Assembly: GCA_964518995.1 (NCBI GenBank)
Contig: CAZFJU010000057.1
Location: 1 to 20,958, forward strand
Length of the DNA: 20,958 bases
Direction of reading: 5' to 3'
DNA from: ZC4RG20 sp964518995
GTDB lineage: Bacteria > Pseudomonadota > Gammaproteobacteria > Steroidobacterales > Rariloculaceae
Shown here: positions 1-6,963 of the stretch, one piece after another
Layout: each line of letters begins with the position of its first letter
Numbering within the stretch: the first letter of the stretch is position 1
Notes under the pieces: model-generated
What the model saw: the letters and a program-made list of their open reading frames with translations, nothing else
The model's database searches: none
Told to the model about the DNA's origin: nothing
Program-made: the position numbers and the translations under genes

Positions 1-6
1 TCGGGA

Positions 7-31
7 GCCTGCCCCCAATTGCCCGGCAGGC
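7..31 (-). terminator. Possible terminator hairpin after the 67-747 gene
   Basis: A 7-bp inverted repeat (GCCTGCC at 7-13, GGCAGGC at 25-31) with an 11-base spacer lies 36 bases downstream of the stop codon of the minus-strand gene. The window ends before a T-run could be judged, so terminator function is only inferred. Confidence 0.25.
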
Positions 32-66
32 GCCTATGAAGTACCCACATAACTTCCCACAGTCGC

Positions 67-747
67 CTATGCGCCCGGCTGTCGAAAAAGGAGACCTTCG
101 GCCTCTAGTTGCGTTTCAGCTTCCTTGGTATCAGCGACGTCGTCGCTTTCAGTTTCGGCATCAAAAAGAAAAACGTCAGTCTCTACTTCCATGTTGCCAT
201 CTGGAGCCACAATTCGCTGGGTGAAGCTCTTCTGCGCCTTGCGCTCGGCATCTAAGAACATTGATCCCGAGATCGTTTGGATTACGCTGTCCTTTCTTTT
301 GGCGACAATACCGCTCACTAGCTCCGCGACTGGCAAAACGAGGCTTAGGGCGGACGTCGCTGCAAGCACACCCTTAGCGTGCTGCAGCGCCTTGCTCGCG
401 CTCTCAATTATCTCCTTTGCCTCAGAACTTTGAGACACCTCTTTGACGATCTCCCCTGCCCTCCGAGCTCTTGCGCGAGAGCGCACCACCAGCAGGTGTG
501 CAACCACGATATCGGCCAATCCGCCGAATCGCTGATAAATGGGGTACCCGTCCCCAGCGAAGTCCCATTTGGCAGGCCGGTCGGCCTTAGGCATGTGCCT
601 TACGGTTGTTGAGCTGGGCGGCTCGGTCACGAGGACCTGGCCCATATTGTCTGCCGCGATACCGACCGCATAAATATGTACCTTCTTGTTTCTAGGCCAA
701 AGGAAGTCGATTCGGTCGATCGTCACGATCATCGCATCATTGGTCAT
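67..747 (-). CDS. Hypothetical protein, mixed beta/helical, 226 aa
   Basis: This is an unrecognised protein. The N-terminal 55 residues look beta-rich (hydrophobic strands around residues 6-12, 22-30 and 36-40). Residues 80-125 are helical and charged. A hydrophobic stretch near residues 125-147 (rich in Leu, Val and Ala) could be one weak membrane segment or a buried helix. A further beta-like stretch precedes an acidic C-terminus. There is no signal peptide. The start ATG at 747 has only a weak upstream GGAA; a second ATG five codons in is possible. The order of beta domain, helical segment containing a K-D-S motif, then strands loosely recalls bacterial C2-like or sandwich proteins of unknown role, but I cannot name a family. 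Base composition is visibly less GC-rich than the large operon. It stands alone with no neighbour within 900 bases, so function is unknown. Confidence 0.55.
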   Translation of the reverse strand: MTNDAMIVTIDRIDFLWPRNKKVHIYAVGIAADNMGQVLVTEPPSSTTVRHMPKADRPAKWDFAGDGYPIYQRFGGLADIVVAHLLVVRSRARARRAGEIVKEVSQSSEAKEIIESASKALQHAKGVLAATSALSLVLPVAELVSGIVAKRKDSVIQTISGSMFLDAERKAQKSFTQRIVAPDGNMEVETDVFLFDAETESDDVADTKEAETQLEAEGLLFRQPGA

Positions 748-1738
748 TGCAGTTCCAACCTAGTTGTTCAAACGTTCAAGTTGCTCCACATGAGTCGCCC
801 AAGCTCGCACAGTAGAGGGCAATACAGATTCGACGACTCTCAACGAGATTCCCAACGATCATCTGCATTGTTGCACGCACAAATGGTGCAGTACCGAAGG
901 AGTCTGAAGCTGGATCTGGCATCTGACCGCGTACTTTTTGCACGCTCGTTACCGCTTCTTATTCGTGAGCCCGTCGAACGAAGGACTGCGTCTTCTTTTC
1001 GTCGAGAATACCACAATGCCAATAGTTGTATAGCTCCACCTTATTCAATGGCGAAGGTGAACCGCTCCGGGAATCGCGGAGGCTCTTTAGACGGCTCGAA
1101 CAGACGCCGGTGATCGAACCAGCCGACTCCGTTCGAGCGTCGCCAGCTCGACCGCGTTCAGCCGTGGCACCCAGTGAAGGTGCGATTGACACGATCGAGA
1201 CGGCGATCTTCCAGCGCGTCGGGTATGGTAGTTCTGACTCGTTTACCGCGCACAACGCCACGCAGGCCGAGGTCGCGCATCAATCGTTAGCTTCGGCTCC
1301 GGACGTTCACGACTATTGATCGGCAAGCTCATGCACCACGCATCGCGTTGACCACAGGGGCCGCACGGACAAGGCGTGGGCCATTGGCCTGAGTTACCTG
1401 CTGACATCGGCACCGGAACCACTACCGTCCCTATTCATGACCAGGAGCTTGATCGCGAAGCAGGCTGGAACGAGCAATGAAAGCAGAAACAAGCGATTGT
1501 GTAGCTCGGACACACTGCGCCCGGCCCGCGGACTGGCCGAGACGCCGCCTTCCACCGCTGCACTGTTCCGCATGGAGAACCGATAGCAAGTGTTGCGGCC
1601 CGATTCTCGATCCCCCATCGGGTTTCAAGCTTTGTAACGCCGCCGCATTGCCAAACTCAACGGCACCGGGACGCCGTCAAGTTCTCTGCCGGCGGATTAA
1701 CGGTGTCGAGCGCTAAAAAATTTCTCAGCTCTGGCAGC
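748..1738. other. About 1 kb without a convincing gene
   Basis: Only short reading frames occur here (the longest is about 100 codons, on either strand). They mostly lack a good ribosome binding site and show Arg/Ser/Pro-rich shadow composition. I found no tRNA, no direct-repeat array and no recognisable insertion-sequence end. A minus-strand frame at 1394-1618 contains a hydrophobic patch but no other gene-like signal. The segment is probably intergenic or decayed sequence. Confidence 0.5.
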
Positions 1739-2131
1739 TCAATCTATGTCCGCGGCTTGCTCGGCAGCAACCTTGATCTCTTCCGCGGCTTCCTCGCTGA
1801 TACTCTGAAACTTGCCAAGACCGCACGATGGACCTGGCATGAAGCCGCGCCCCATTGGAGTGAGAACAGTAATGACGTCGACACTGCAAAGCTGATTCGT
1901 AGGAACGCGATAGAGAAACGTCTCGTCAAACTCGAGACCGGGGCAGCGATGCGGTAGAACGTTGCGGTAGATCGTACCGTTGTTCATATAGAACAGGATG
2001 GTGCTGGCGTCGACAACCTCCGTGCTGTCCAACCCGGGCAGGAAAATACAGTTGGTCGTGTCATCGGCTTCTTGAGCCACGGCCACTGAACCGGTCAACG
2101 CGATGGCCAGTGTCAATGCGAGCTTCTTCAT
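1739..2131 (-). CDS. Secreted DUF6491-like protein, 130 aa
   Basis: A small exported protein. Residues 1-20 form a classic Sec signal peptide (Lys-Lys, a Leu/Ala core, ending A-V-A-Q). The mature part has four Cys (28, 63, 82, 103), probably two disulfides in the periplasm. Landmarks are R-C-P-G-L at 62-66, L-C-S-V-D-V-I-T-V-L at 81-90 and a Gly/Pro-rich M-P-G-P-S-C-G-L-G stretch at 98-106. From memory this pattern matches the DUF6491 family of proteobacterial secreted proteins; no function is known for it. The open frame continues upstream to 2368, but the start at 2131 is chosen because the signal peptide begins there and an AGGAG lies about 10 bases upstream. The C-terminal 20 residues are acidic and helical. 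It is co-directional with the PRC-barrel gene, but a strong hairpin separates them. Confidence 0.8.
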   Translation of the reverse strand: MKKLALTLAIALTGSVAVAQEADDTTNCIFLPGLDSTEVVDASTILFYMNNGTIYRNVLPHRCPGLEFDETFLYRVPTNQLCSVDVITVLTPMGRGFMPGPSCGLGKFQSISEEAAEEIKVAAEQAADID

Positions 2132-2243
2132 GGCGTGCGGTCTCCTATAGAACGTTTCATCCGCCGTTAAATTTACGACCCATCCCAATGTGGGCGAGAA
2201 GCCAATTGGCCACCCTGGCACTCGGCGGATCCAATCTCTCACA

Positions 2244-2273
2244 AGGCAGCTCTGGCGGCCGCCAGAGCTGCCT
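2244..2273. terminator. Perfect 30-bp palindrome, probable terminator of the PRC-barrel gene
   Basis: Two 15-base arms (AGGCAGCTCTGGCGG and its exact complement) meet with no spacer. As RNA this gives about 13 bp of stem with a GGCC loop. It begins 24 bases past the stop codon of the minus-strand gene at 2298-2963. Neither side has a clean T-run, so it may be a non-canonical terminator, an RNA-stabilising hairpin or a dyad protein-binding site. Confidence 0.5.
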
Positions 2274-2297
2274 GCTCTTCCGGTCGGAACCGAGCTG

Positions 2298-2963
2298 CTA
2301 CAGAAAACGGGAATCGTATTCCTGCAGATCGTCGAGGGTGGCCACCTCGATTCGCGTGGAGGGCGCACCCTCCTCTACGGAGATCTCATCAGCCGGGATG
2401 GCGCGACGATCTGTGCTGAAGAGTGCGTCCTCTGCCATTTCAACGACCCAATGCGTGATCATACCGCTCTCGCGGTCGATCAAGATATCCGTGATCTCGC
2501 GCGATTCCTCGCTCGAAAAGCGCATCGGCTCCGCGAGCAACCTCGAGACCAAGCGGTTGTCGGCTTCCGCACCGGTCAGCCGGAGCTCGTCAGGAGCGCT
2601 GACCGGCTCATCACGGTCGATCACGACATCCATGTCGAGTCCCAGTCCGCGATGCTGGAAGTCGACGCGGTCGAAGCCGACAAATCCGTTCTCACCGCCG
2701 TAAACGGCGTATGGGTAAGGAACTTCCAACATCACGTACTCGACTCGACTCCCGTCCGCAGAGAGAACGAGATCCGTCACGGTTCCTACCGGATTGATAC
2801 CGTTGCTGACATCCGCGGCCAGCATCTCATCAGCGCTGACAACTTGCTCACGCATATCGCCCCAGGTCTTCCAGTCTGCATCCTCTTGTGCCACCGCAGT
2901 ACTGAAGGTCGAAAGTAGCGTAGCGCAGCCGATGACGAATTGTGTGCTTGTGGCTAACTTCAT
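2298..2963 (-). CDS. Exported PRC-barrel domain protein, 221 aa
   Basis: Residues 1-26 are a Sec signal peptide ending A-V-A-Q, so the protein is probably periplasmic. A PRC-barrel fold covers about residues 44-105: it opens with a D-V-S-N-G-x-x-x-V-G-T-V-T-D-L-V-L pattern, continues with a Y-V-M-L-E-V strand and ends in V-G-F-D-R-V. A second, more diverged PRC-like copy is at about 134-198, with I-T-D-I-L-I-D-R-E-S-G and H-W-V-V-E-M strands. PRC barrels are small beta domains used in RNA processing, photosynthetic reaction centres and envelope stress proteins; the partner here is unknown. The start at 2963 is preferred over an upstream ATG (3032) because GGAGGAGA lies 4-11 bases before it and the signal peptide starts there. 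It is divergent from the hydrolase at 3219. Confidence 0.85.
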   Translation of the reverse strand: MKLATSTQFVIGCATLLSTFSTAVAQEDADWKTWGDMREQVVSADEMLAADVSNGINPVGTVTDLVLSADGSRVEYVMLEVPYPYAVYGGENGFVGFDRVDFQHRGLGLDMDVVIDRDEPVSAPDELRLTGAEADNRLVSRLLAEPMRFSSEESREITDILIDRESGMITHWVVEMAEDALFSTDRRAIPADEISVEEGAPSTRIEVATLDDLQEYDSRFL

Positions 2964-3091
2964 TCTCTCCTCCGTGTTGGGGCGAAACAGTAGTTTTCCA
3001 GCAAGCATTGTGCCGCCGTTGAACGATTCCACCGTGACATTCGACAGACAAACGTCTCCTTCAGACCTACAGGCCGCTCGCGGTCGCGATC

Positions 3092-3121
3092 TTGTTGCAT
3101 ACAGTACTATCTGTAGATAAT
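3092..3121 (+). promoter_or_regulatory. Possible sigma70 promoter for the DUF2235 hydrolase
   Basis: TTGTTG at 3092-3097 and GATAAT at 3116-3121 are separated by 18 bases, about 100 bases before the chosen start codon at 3219. The match is by eye only; the segment is a 255-base divergent intergenic region where a promoter is expected. Confidence 0.35.
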
Positions 3122-3218
3122 GCGCCAGATTTCCTTAGGCGCCGCGGCACCGCCTCCGTGTGCCGATCGGAATCATGTCCGGTCATACATCGTCCTGATT
3201 AGGCCTGGAGGTCTATAC

Positions 3219-4277
3219 ATGAAGCGACTCGTCATCTGCTGCGACGGCACCTGGAACAGGGCAGACCAGGAACATAATGGCGCACCCTGCCCAACCAACG
3301 TCGTCAAGCTGGCATTGCGCGTCGCGAAGCGCGACGGTGCCGTACCTCAGATCATTTACTATGATCAGGGCGTTGGCACCGGCAACAGCCTTGACCGCAT
3401 TACCGGCGGCGCGTTCGGCGAAGGCCTCGAGGAGAACATTTTTGAGGCCTATCGCTTTCTCGTGGGCAATTACGAGGTAGAGGACGAGATTTTCATCTTC
3501 GGTTTCAGCCGCGGCGCCTTCACCGCACGAAGCCTCGGCGGCATGATTCGGAAGTGCGGAATACTGAACCGCACAGCGTCGAGCCGCTATCGCGAGGCCG
3601 TTGAGCTCTACCGCAACCCATCGCATCCGGACGAGCGTGAAGCATGCACATTCCGCGACTCGAGCTCGGTCTATGGCAAGGAGCAGATCAAGATTCGTAT
3701 GATCGGCGTCTGGGATACCGTGGGATCACTCGGAATCCCCCTTCGGGGGCTTCGCTTCCTGACCAAGCAAAAACACCAGTTCCACGACACCGAGTTGTCG
3801 AGCAGCGTCGAGCACGGCTATCACGCGCTCGCGATCGACGAGTATCGGCCGCCGTTCGAGCCGGCGCTGTGGGCGGCGAAGCCCAAAGAGAACCAGATCG
3901 TCGAGCAGGTTTGGTTCGCCGGCGCGCATAGCGACATCGGCGGCGGCTATCCGGCTGCAGGCCTTTCGGATGTGGCGCTCAAGTGGATGATCGCCAAGGC
4001 GAGTGGCGTCGGTCTCGCGTTCGATGCGGCGGTCGACAGCGCCTATCCGCTACAGTCCGAAGCCGAAGGCACGCCGCACAACTCGAAGACGGGTCTTTAT
4101 CGATTGACGCGTCGGTTCGTGCGCGCGATCGGTGTTGCCAACGCGTCGGACGGCACGCCAACTGGAGAGCTCGACCCGACGCAAGCGTTGCATACGTCTG
4201 TACGCGAACGCTGGGACCAAGACTCGAGCTACCGGCCGCAGGGCTTACGGGATTACTTCGATCGCAGCCGGCGATAA
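3219..4277 (+). CDS. DUF2235 alpha/beta hydrolase (Tle1-type phospholipase family), 352 aa
   Basis: A single-domain hydrolase of the DUF2235 family, which includes type VI secretion phospholipase effectors of the Tle1 group. Visible motifs are D-G-T-W-N at residues 9-13, the nucleophile elbow G-F-S-R-G-A at 95-100 (Ser97), I-G-V-W-D-T-V-G-S at 162-170 (Asp166, probable triad acid) and G-A-H-S-D-I-G-G-G-Y at 235-244 (His237). All triad positions expected for the family are present, so it is probably active on an ester bond, plausibly a phospholipid. There is no signal peptide or transmembrane segment. At 352 aa it is a compact member; many secreted Tle1 effectors are longer. The frame is open from 3120, but the start at 3219 has GGAGG 8-12 bases upstream and begins exactly at the conserved strand. 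No VgrG, PAAR or immunity gene is visible, so calling it a T6SS effector is not supported here. Confidence 0.88.
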   Translation: MKRLVICCDGTWNRADQEHNGAPCPTNVVKLALRVAKRDGAVPQIIYYDQGVGTGNSLDRITGGAFGEGLEENIFEAYRFLVGNYEVEDEIFIFGFSRGAFTARSLGGMIRKCGILNRTASSRYREAVELYRNPSHPDEREACTFRDSSSVYGKEQIKIRMIGVWDTVGSLGIPLRGLRFLTKQKHQFHDTELSSSVEHGYHALAIDEYRPPFEPALWAAKPKENQIVEQVWFAGAHSDIGGGYPAAGLSDVALKWMIAKASGVGLAFDAAVDSAYPLQSEAEGTPHNSKTGLYRLTRRFVRAIGVANASDGTPTGELDPTQALHTSVRERWDQDSSYRPQGLRDYFDRSRR

Positions 4278-4289
4278 GACTCCGTCGCA

Positions 4290-4313
4290 GGATAGTCTGG
4301 TATCAGACGATCC
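4290..4313 (+). terminator. Hairpin downstream of the DUF2235 gene
   Basis: GGATAGTCTG (4290-4299), loop GTAT, CAGACGATCC (4304-4313) forms a 10-position stem with one A/G mismatch, starting 13 bases past the stop codon and followed by TCTTAT. The U-run is poor, so this is a weak or partial terminator candidate that would separate the hydrolase from the next transcription unit. Confidence 0.4.
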
Positions 4314-4336
4314 TCTTATGTATGATATGCCGTCCG

Positions 4337-4364
4337 TTGAACGCCTAGTCTGATCGGCTATAGT
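4337..4364 (+). promoter_or_regulatory. Probable sigma70-type promoter of the large operon
   Basis: TTGAAC at 4337-4342 and TATAGT at 4359-4364 have 16 bases between them. Predicted transcription would begin near 4371, about 38 bases before the first ATG of the operon at 4410. It follows the hairpin at 4290-4313, which fits the start of a new transcription unit. Assigned by eye. Confidence 0.5.
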
Positions 4365-4409
4365 GCCTTTGCCCTCAGTGCCTTTGGCAGCCGTTCGAGA
4401 ACAATAGCA

Positions 4410-6962
4410 ATGACCGATGGCGTGCGTTTGGCTCCGATGACGGCGGCGCTACCCACCTTTGCACACGTTACAGCACAACCGCGCGTCGAGCGTAACGTCG
4501 CGGTGGAGCCACTGGCCGGGCGCGCGACCGTGCGCGGAACGCGACCCGCCGATCAAGTCGTCAACGCTCGGCGATCGGTCGTCCGGGACCACCGCGTGGT
4601 CGCTCGTCCCGGGCTCGCCGAGACGCGAATCTTCAACCCTGTCCTGGCCGACCGGCTGCACGATATACGGTTTCCGCCCATACTGTTCGCGCCCGATTGC
4701 CCTGCCGGGGGCGGCCATGCTCAAACCGCAAGCGCGGACTACACGCTCGTCGTCAACCGGCCGGGCGCGCAAGGGCAGACCAACTGGCGCTGGTGCCGCA
4801 AGTGCCAGGGTCTCGCCTACGGCGGCCACGTCGGGGGTGTTTGCATCAAGGGCGGCACGCACGACTTCAGCATCAGCGCCGACTACGTGCTGCCGGCGAA
4901 CGTCGCTCTGGCGGGTCACCAGAGCAACTGGAAGTGGTGCGGGAAGTGCGATGGGCTTGCCTTCGCCGGCCAACCGAGCCTCTGCGCGGCTGGCGGCGCG
5001 CACGACCATACCGGTTCATGGGACTACGCGCTGGCCATCAATCAGCCGGATGCTGAGGGACAACCCAACTGGCGATGGTGCTCGAATTGCATGACGCTGG
5101 CGTACGCCGGCGGCGCGACCGGCGCGACGCGCGAAGAGCTCGGGCTACCCGTGGCAAGCTCCGATCCTGTGGTCGACCACGCCGCGTTCGAGGCGCCCGC
5201 TGGACCGGAACGTTTCCACCTCCCGCGCTACCACCTGTCGCGCCGGCTCGTCGACGGCTCTTTGCAGTACTTGATCAGCCTATCAACAGACGAGTCCGGT
5301 CGGTCGTCGCTTTCGGTGACGCTCGACAAGGTCCGTCCCGAAGGTGTGCCGGAAGACACCGCGGAGCTCCCGCATGACTTGCTCCTGCGTCTCTCCTTCT
5401 CGCTCACGATGTCGGGCGGCGGCTCGGCCACCAAGACGCTCGACTTCGCCGACGTTCTGACCAACGACGACGATCAAGTCGTCGCACGCATTCGTTTTGC
5501 CAGCCCCGCCGAGCGTGACCAAGTCCTGGCCGCGATCACCAATAGCGACTCGGGATGCGGCATCGTCGCGCTGCGGGCGGTCCGCGTGGCGGTGCCGATC
5601 GCCGGTCACGAGGGTCGGTATCGGCCGGTCACCCGCGGCCTCGAGCAAAAGGTCGAACCGGACCCGCTGTTCCTGCACCCCGATCTGCATCCGTACTTGC
5701 ACGGCGGCGCCCGACCAGCGGGCGGCAGCTCGCCAGGGCTCGTCACGCGCCAGCTGCAGTTCGGCGGACGCTTCCATAAGTATTGGGAGGATGCGACCAA
5801 CCCAACGCGTGTGTTCTACCTGCCCGATGCTTTTCGCCTCGCTCGCGTCGACAAGCCGCCGCCGTACAAACCGCTGATGAAGGTCCGTCAAGTCGACGGC
5901 CCGACTCGCGACGCCGACCCGCAGGTGGCCATCGACTTTGTTGCGACGCCGTGGACGGACCTGAAGCGGCTCGAGGCGGCACGGGCGGAGCTCGCGAAAA
6001 GTCTACCGGCCGACGCCGGCGGTGCGGCGGCCGAAAGTCGGATGCGTATGGAGCCGCTGCCGGTACACGACGCCGCCTTTTGGCTCGCACTGCCGGGGGG
6101 CGCCGGCGGCGGCCTGGTCGAGCGGCCGAACGCGAACGTCGACCTGAATCTGGCCGTCGTTTGCTCGGAAACACTCTCGCGCACGGACTTCACGACGGTC
6201 TTCGACGCACTGATGGGCGGCGGCCTCGCGATCATGCGCGGCGAGGTTCGCGTCGATTTCGGCCAGGGGGCAACGGAGCGCATCCCGTTCGAGGCCCGCT
6301 TCGACCGCATGAACGGCGACGTGCTCGAGGCAGAGGTTACCGAAGGTGCGAAGCCCGGCCAGTTTTCGCTGCGACTGCGCAACGCCATTGAGAGCCCGTT
6401 GCTGATCGAGCGCCTTGGCGCCTCAATCCTCGCCGGGCAAACGGAGCTCGCTGCTGTGCTGACACCCTCGAGCCCCCTGCCGCTGATCCTCCCTCCCGGG
6501 GAAAGCATGAATGTCGCAATCGAAGCATCGGGCGGCGTTCCAGCAGATCTCGCCGGCGAAACGCTCGAGCCGCTGATCGACGTCGACGGTGTGCACGCAC
6601 AGCCGAATCGTGAGCTCCTGATCGCAGCCATCATCGACGACACTGCGACCGTCGAAGCAGGCCGGACGATCACGTTGAAGCTCTTTCCGGCCATGTTCGA
6701 CGCGCCGTCCGGCGATCCGGCCGAGAAAGCGCTGGCGATCATCGTGCATTTTCAGCACGGGATGGCCGTCGAGCTGACACCGGATAGCTTGGAGCGCCAA
6801 GTGAGGATCGCAAGCTCGCTGAAGGACATCTTGCTGCCCGGTTCCGCGATGGACGGCTTCCGCTACAAGACGGAGGTCATTCGACGCTCGTCGCGGCCCG
6901 TGCATCCGGATTGGCAAACAGCGTCGTCGAATCTACTGGTCCCGTTGCTGCCGTCGGAATGA
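4410..6962 (+). CDS. Large modular protein with N-terminal Cys/His ribbon repeats, 850 aa
   Basis: First gene of the eight-gene run; I do not recognise it as a whole. About residues 110-236 hold tandem units of roughly 47 residues with the pattern Y-x-L ... N-W-x-W-C-x-x-C-x-x-L-x-[YF] ... C-x-x-G-G-x-H-D; two are complete and a third stops after its C-x-x-C. Three Cys and one His per unit suggest zinc-ribbon-like or small binding modules, and similar W-C-x-x-C repeats occur in other bacterial multidomain proteins. Residues 265-420 are beta-rich. Near residues 467-475 V-F-Y-L-P-D-A-F-R resembles the Q-[YFH]-[YW]-x-L-P motif of the three big downstream paralogues, and residues 579-601 resemble their second conserved block, so a diverged copy of that module is likely. 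There is no signal peptide or membrane helix. The ribosome binding site is weak. The stop is one base from the next ATG. Confidence 0.8.
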   Translation: MTDGVRLAPMTAALPTFAHVTAQPRVERNVAVEPLAGRATVRGTRPADQVVNARRSVVRDHRVVARPGLAETRIFNPVLADRLHDIRFPPILFAPDCPAGGGHAQTASADYTLVVNRPGAQGQTNWRWCRKCQGLAYGGHVGGVCIKGGTHDFSISADYVLPANVALAGHQSNWKWCGKCDGLAFAGQPSLCAAGGAHDHTGSWDYALAINQPDAEGQPNWRWCSNCMTLAYAGGATGATREELGLPVASSDPVVDHAAFEAPAGPERFHLPRYHLSRRLVDGSLQYLISLSTDESGRSSLSVTLDKVRPEGVPEDTAELPHDLLLRLSFSLTMSGGGSATKTLDFADVLTNDDDQVVARIRFASPAERDQVLAAITNSDSGCGIVALRAVRVAVPIAGHEGRYRPVTRGLEQKVEPDPLFLHPDLHPYLHGGARPAGGSSPGLVTRQLQFGGRFHKYWEDATNPTRVFYLPDAFRLARVDKPPPYKPLMKVRQVDGPTRDADPQVAIDFVATPWTDLKRLEAARAELAKSLPADAGGAAAESRMRMEPLPVHDAAFWLALPGGAGGGLVERPNANVDLNLAVVCSETLSRTDFTTVFDALMGGGLAIMRGEVRVDFGQGATERIPFEARFDRMNGDVLEAEVTEGAKPGQFSLRLRNAIESPLLIERLGASILAGQTELAAVLTPSSPLPLILPPGESMNVAIEASGGVPADLAGETLEPLIDVDGVHAQPNRELLIAAIIDDTATVEAGRTITLKLFPAMFDAPSGDPAEKALAIIVHFQHGMAVELTPDSLERQVRIASSLKDILLPGSAMDGFRYKTEVIRRSSRPVHPDWQTASSNLLVPLLPSE

Positions 6963-6963
6963 T

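Noticed and set aside
1095..1145. Sequence resembling a tRNA T-loop (GATCGAACC)
   Set aside because: No acceptor, D-arm or anticodon stem could be folded around it on either strand.
1394..1618. Minus-strand 74-codon frame with a hydrophobic segment, considered as a small membrane or sorting-signal protein
   Set aside because: No ribosome binding site, no recognised sorting motif, and poor codon-position bias; two overlapping frames there look equally plausible.
3219..4277. Naming the hydrolase a type VI secretion effector with immunity partner
   Set aside because: No VgrG, PAAR, Hcp, adaptor or cognate immunity gene is visible; DUF2235 proteins also occur outside T6SS loci.
5888..6742. Minus-strand frame of 284 codons, and a similar one at 7605-8405
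   Set aside because: Ser/Ala/Arg-rich shadow translations with no recognisable motif, lying inside coupled plus-strand genes.
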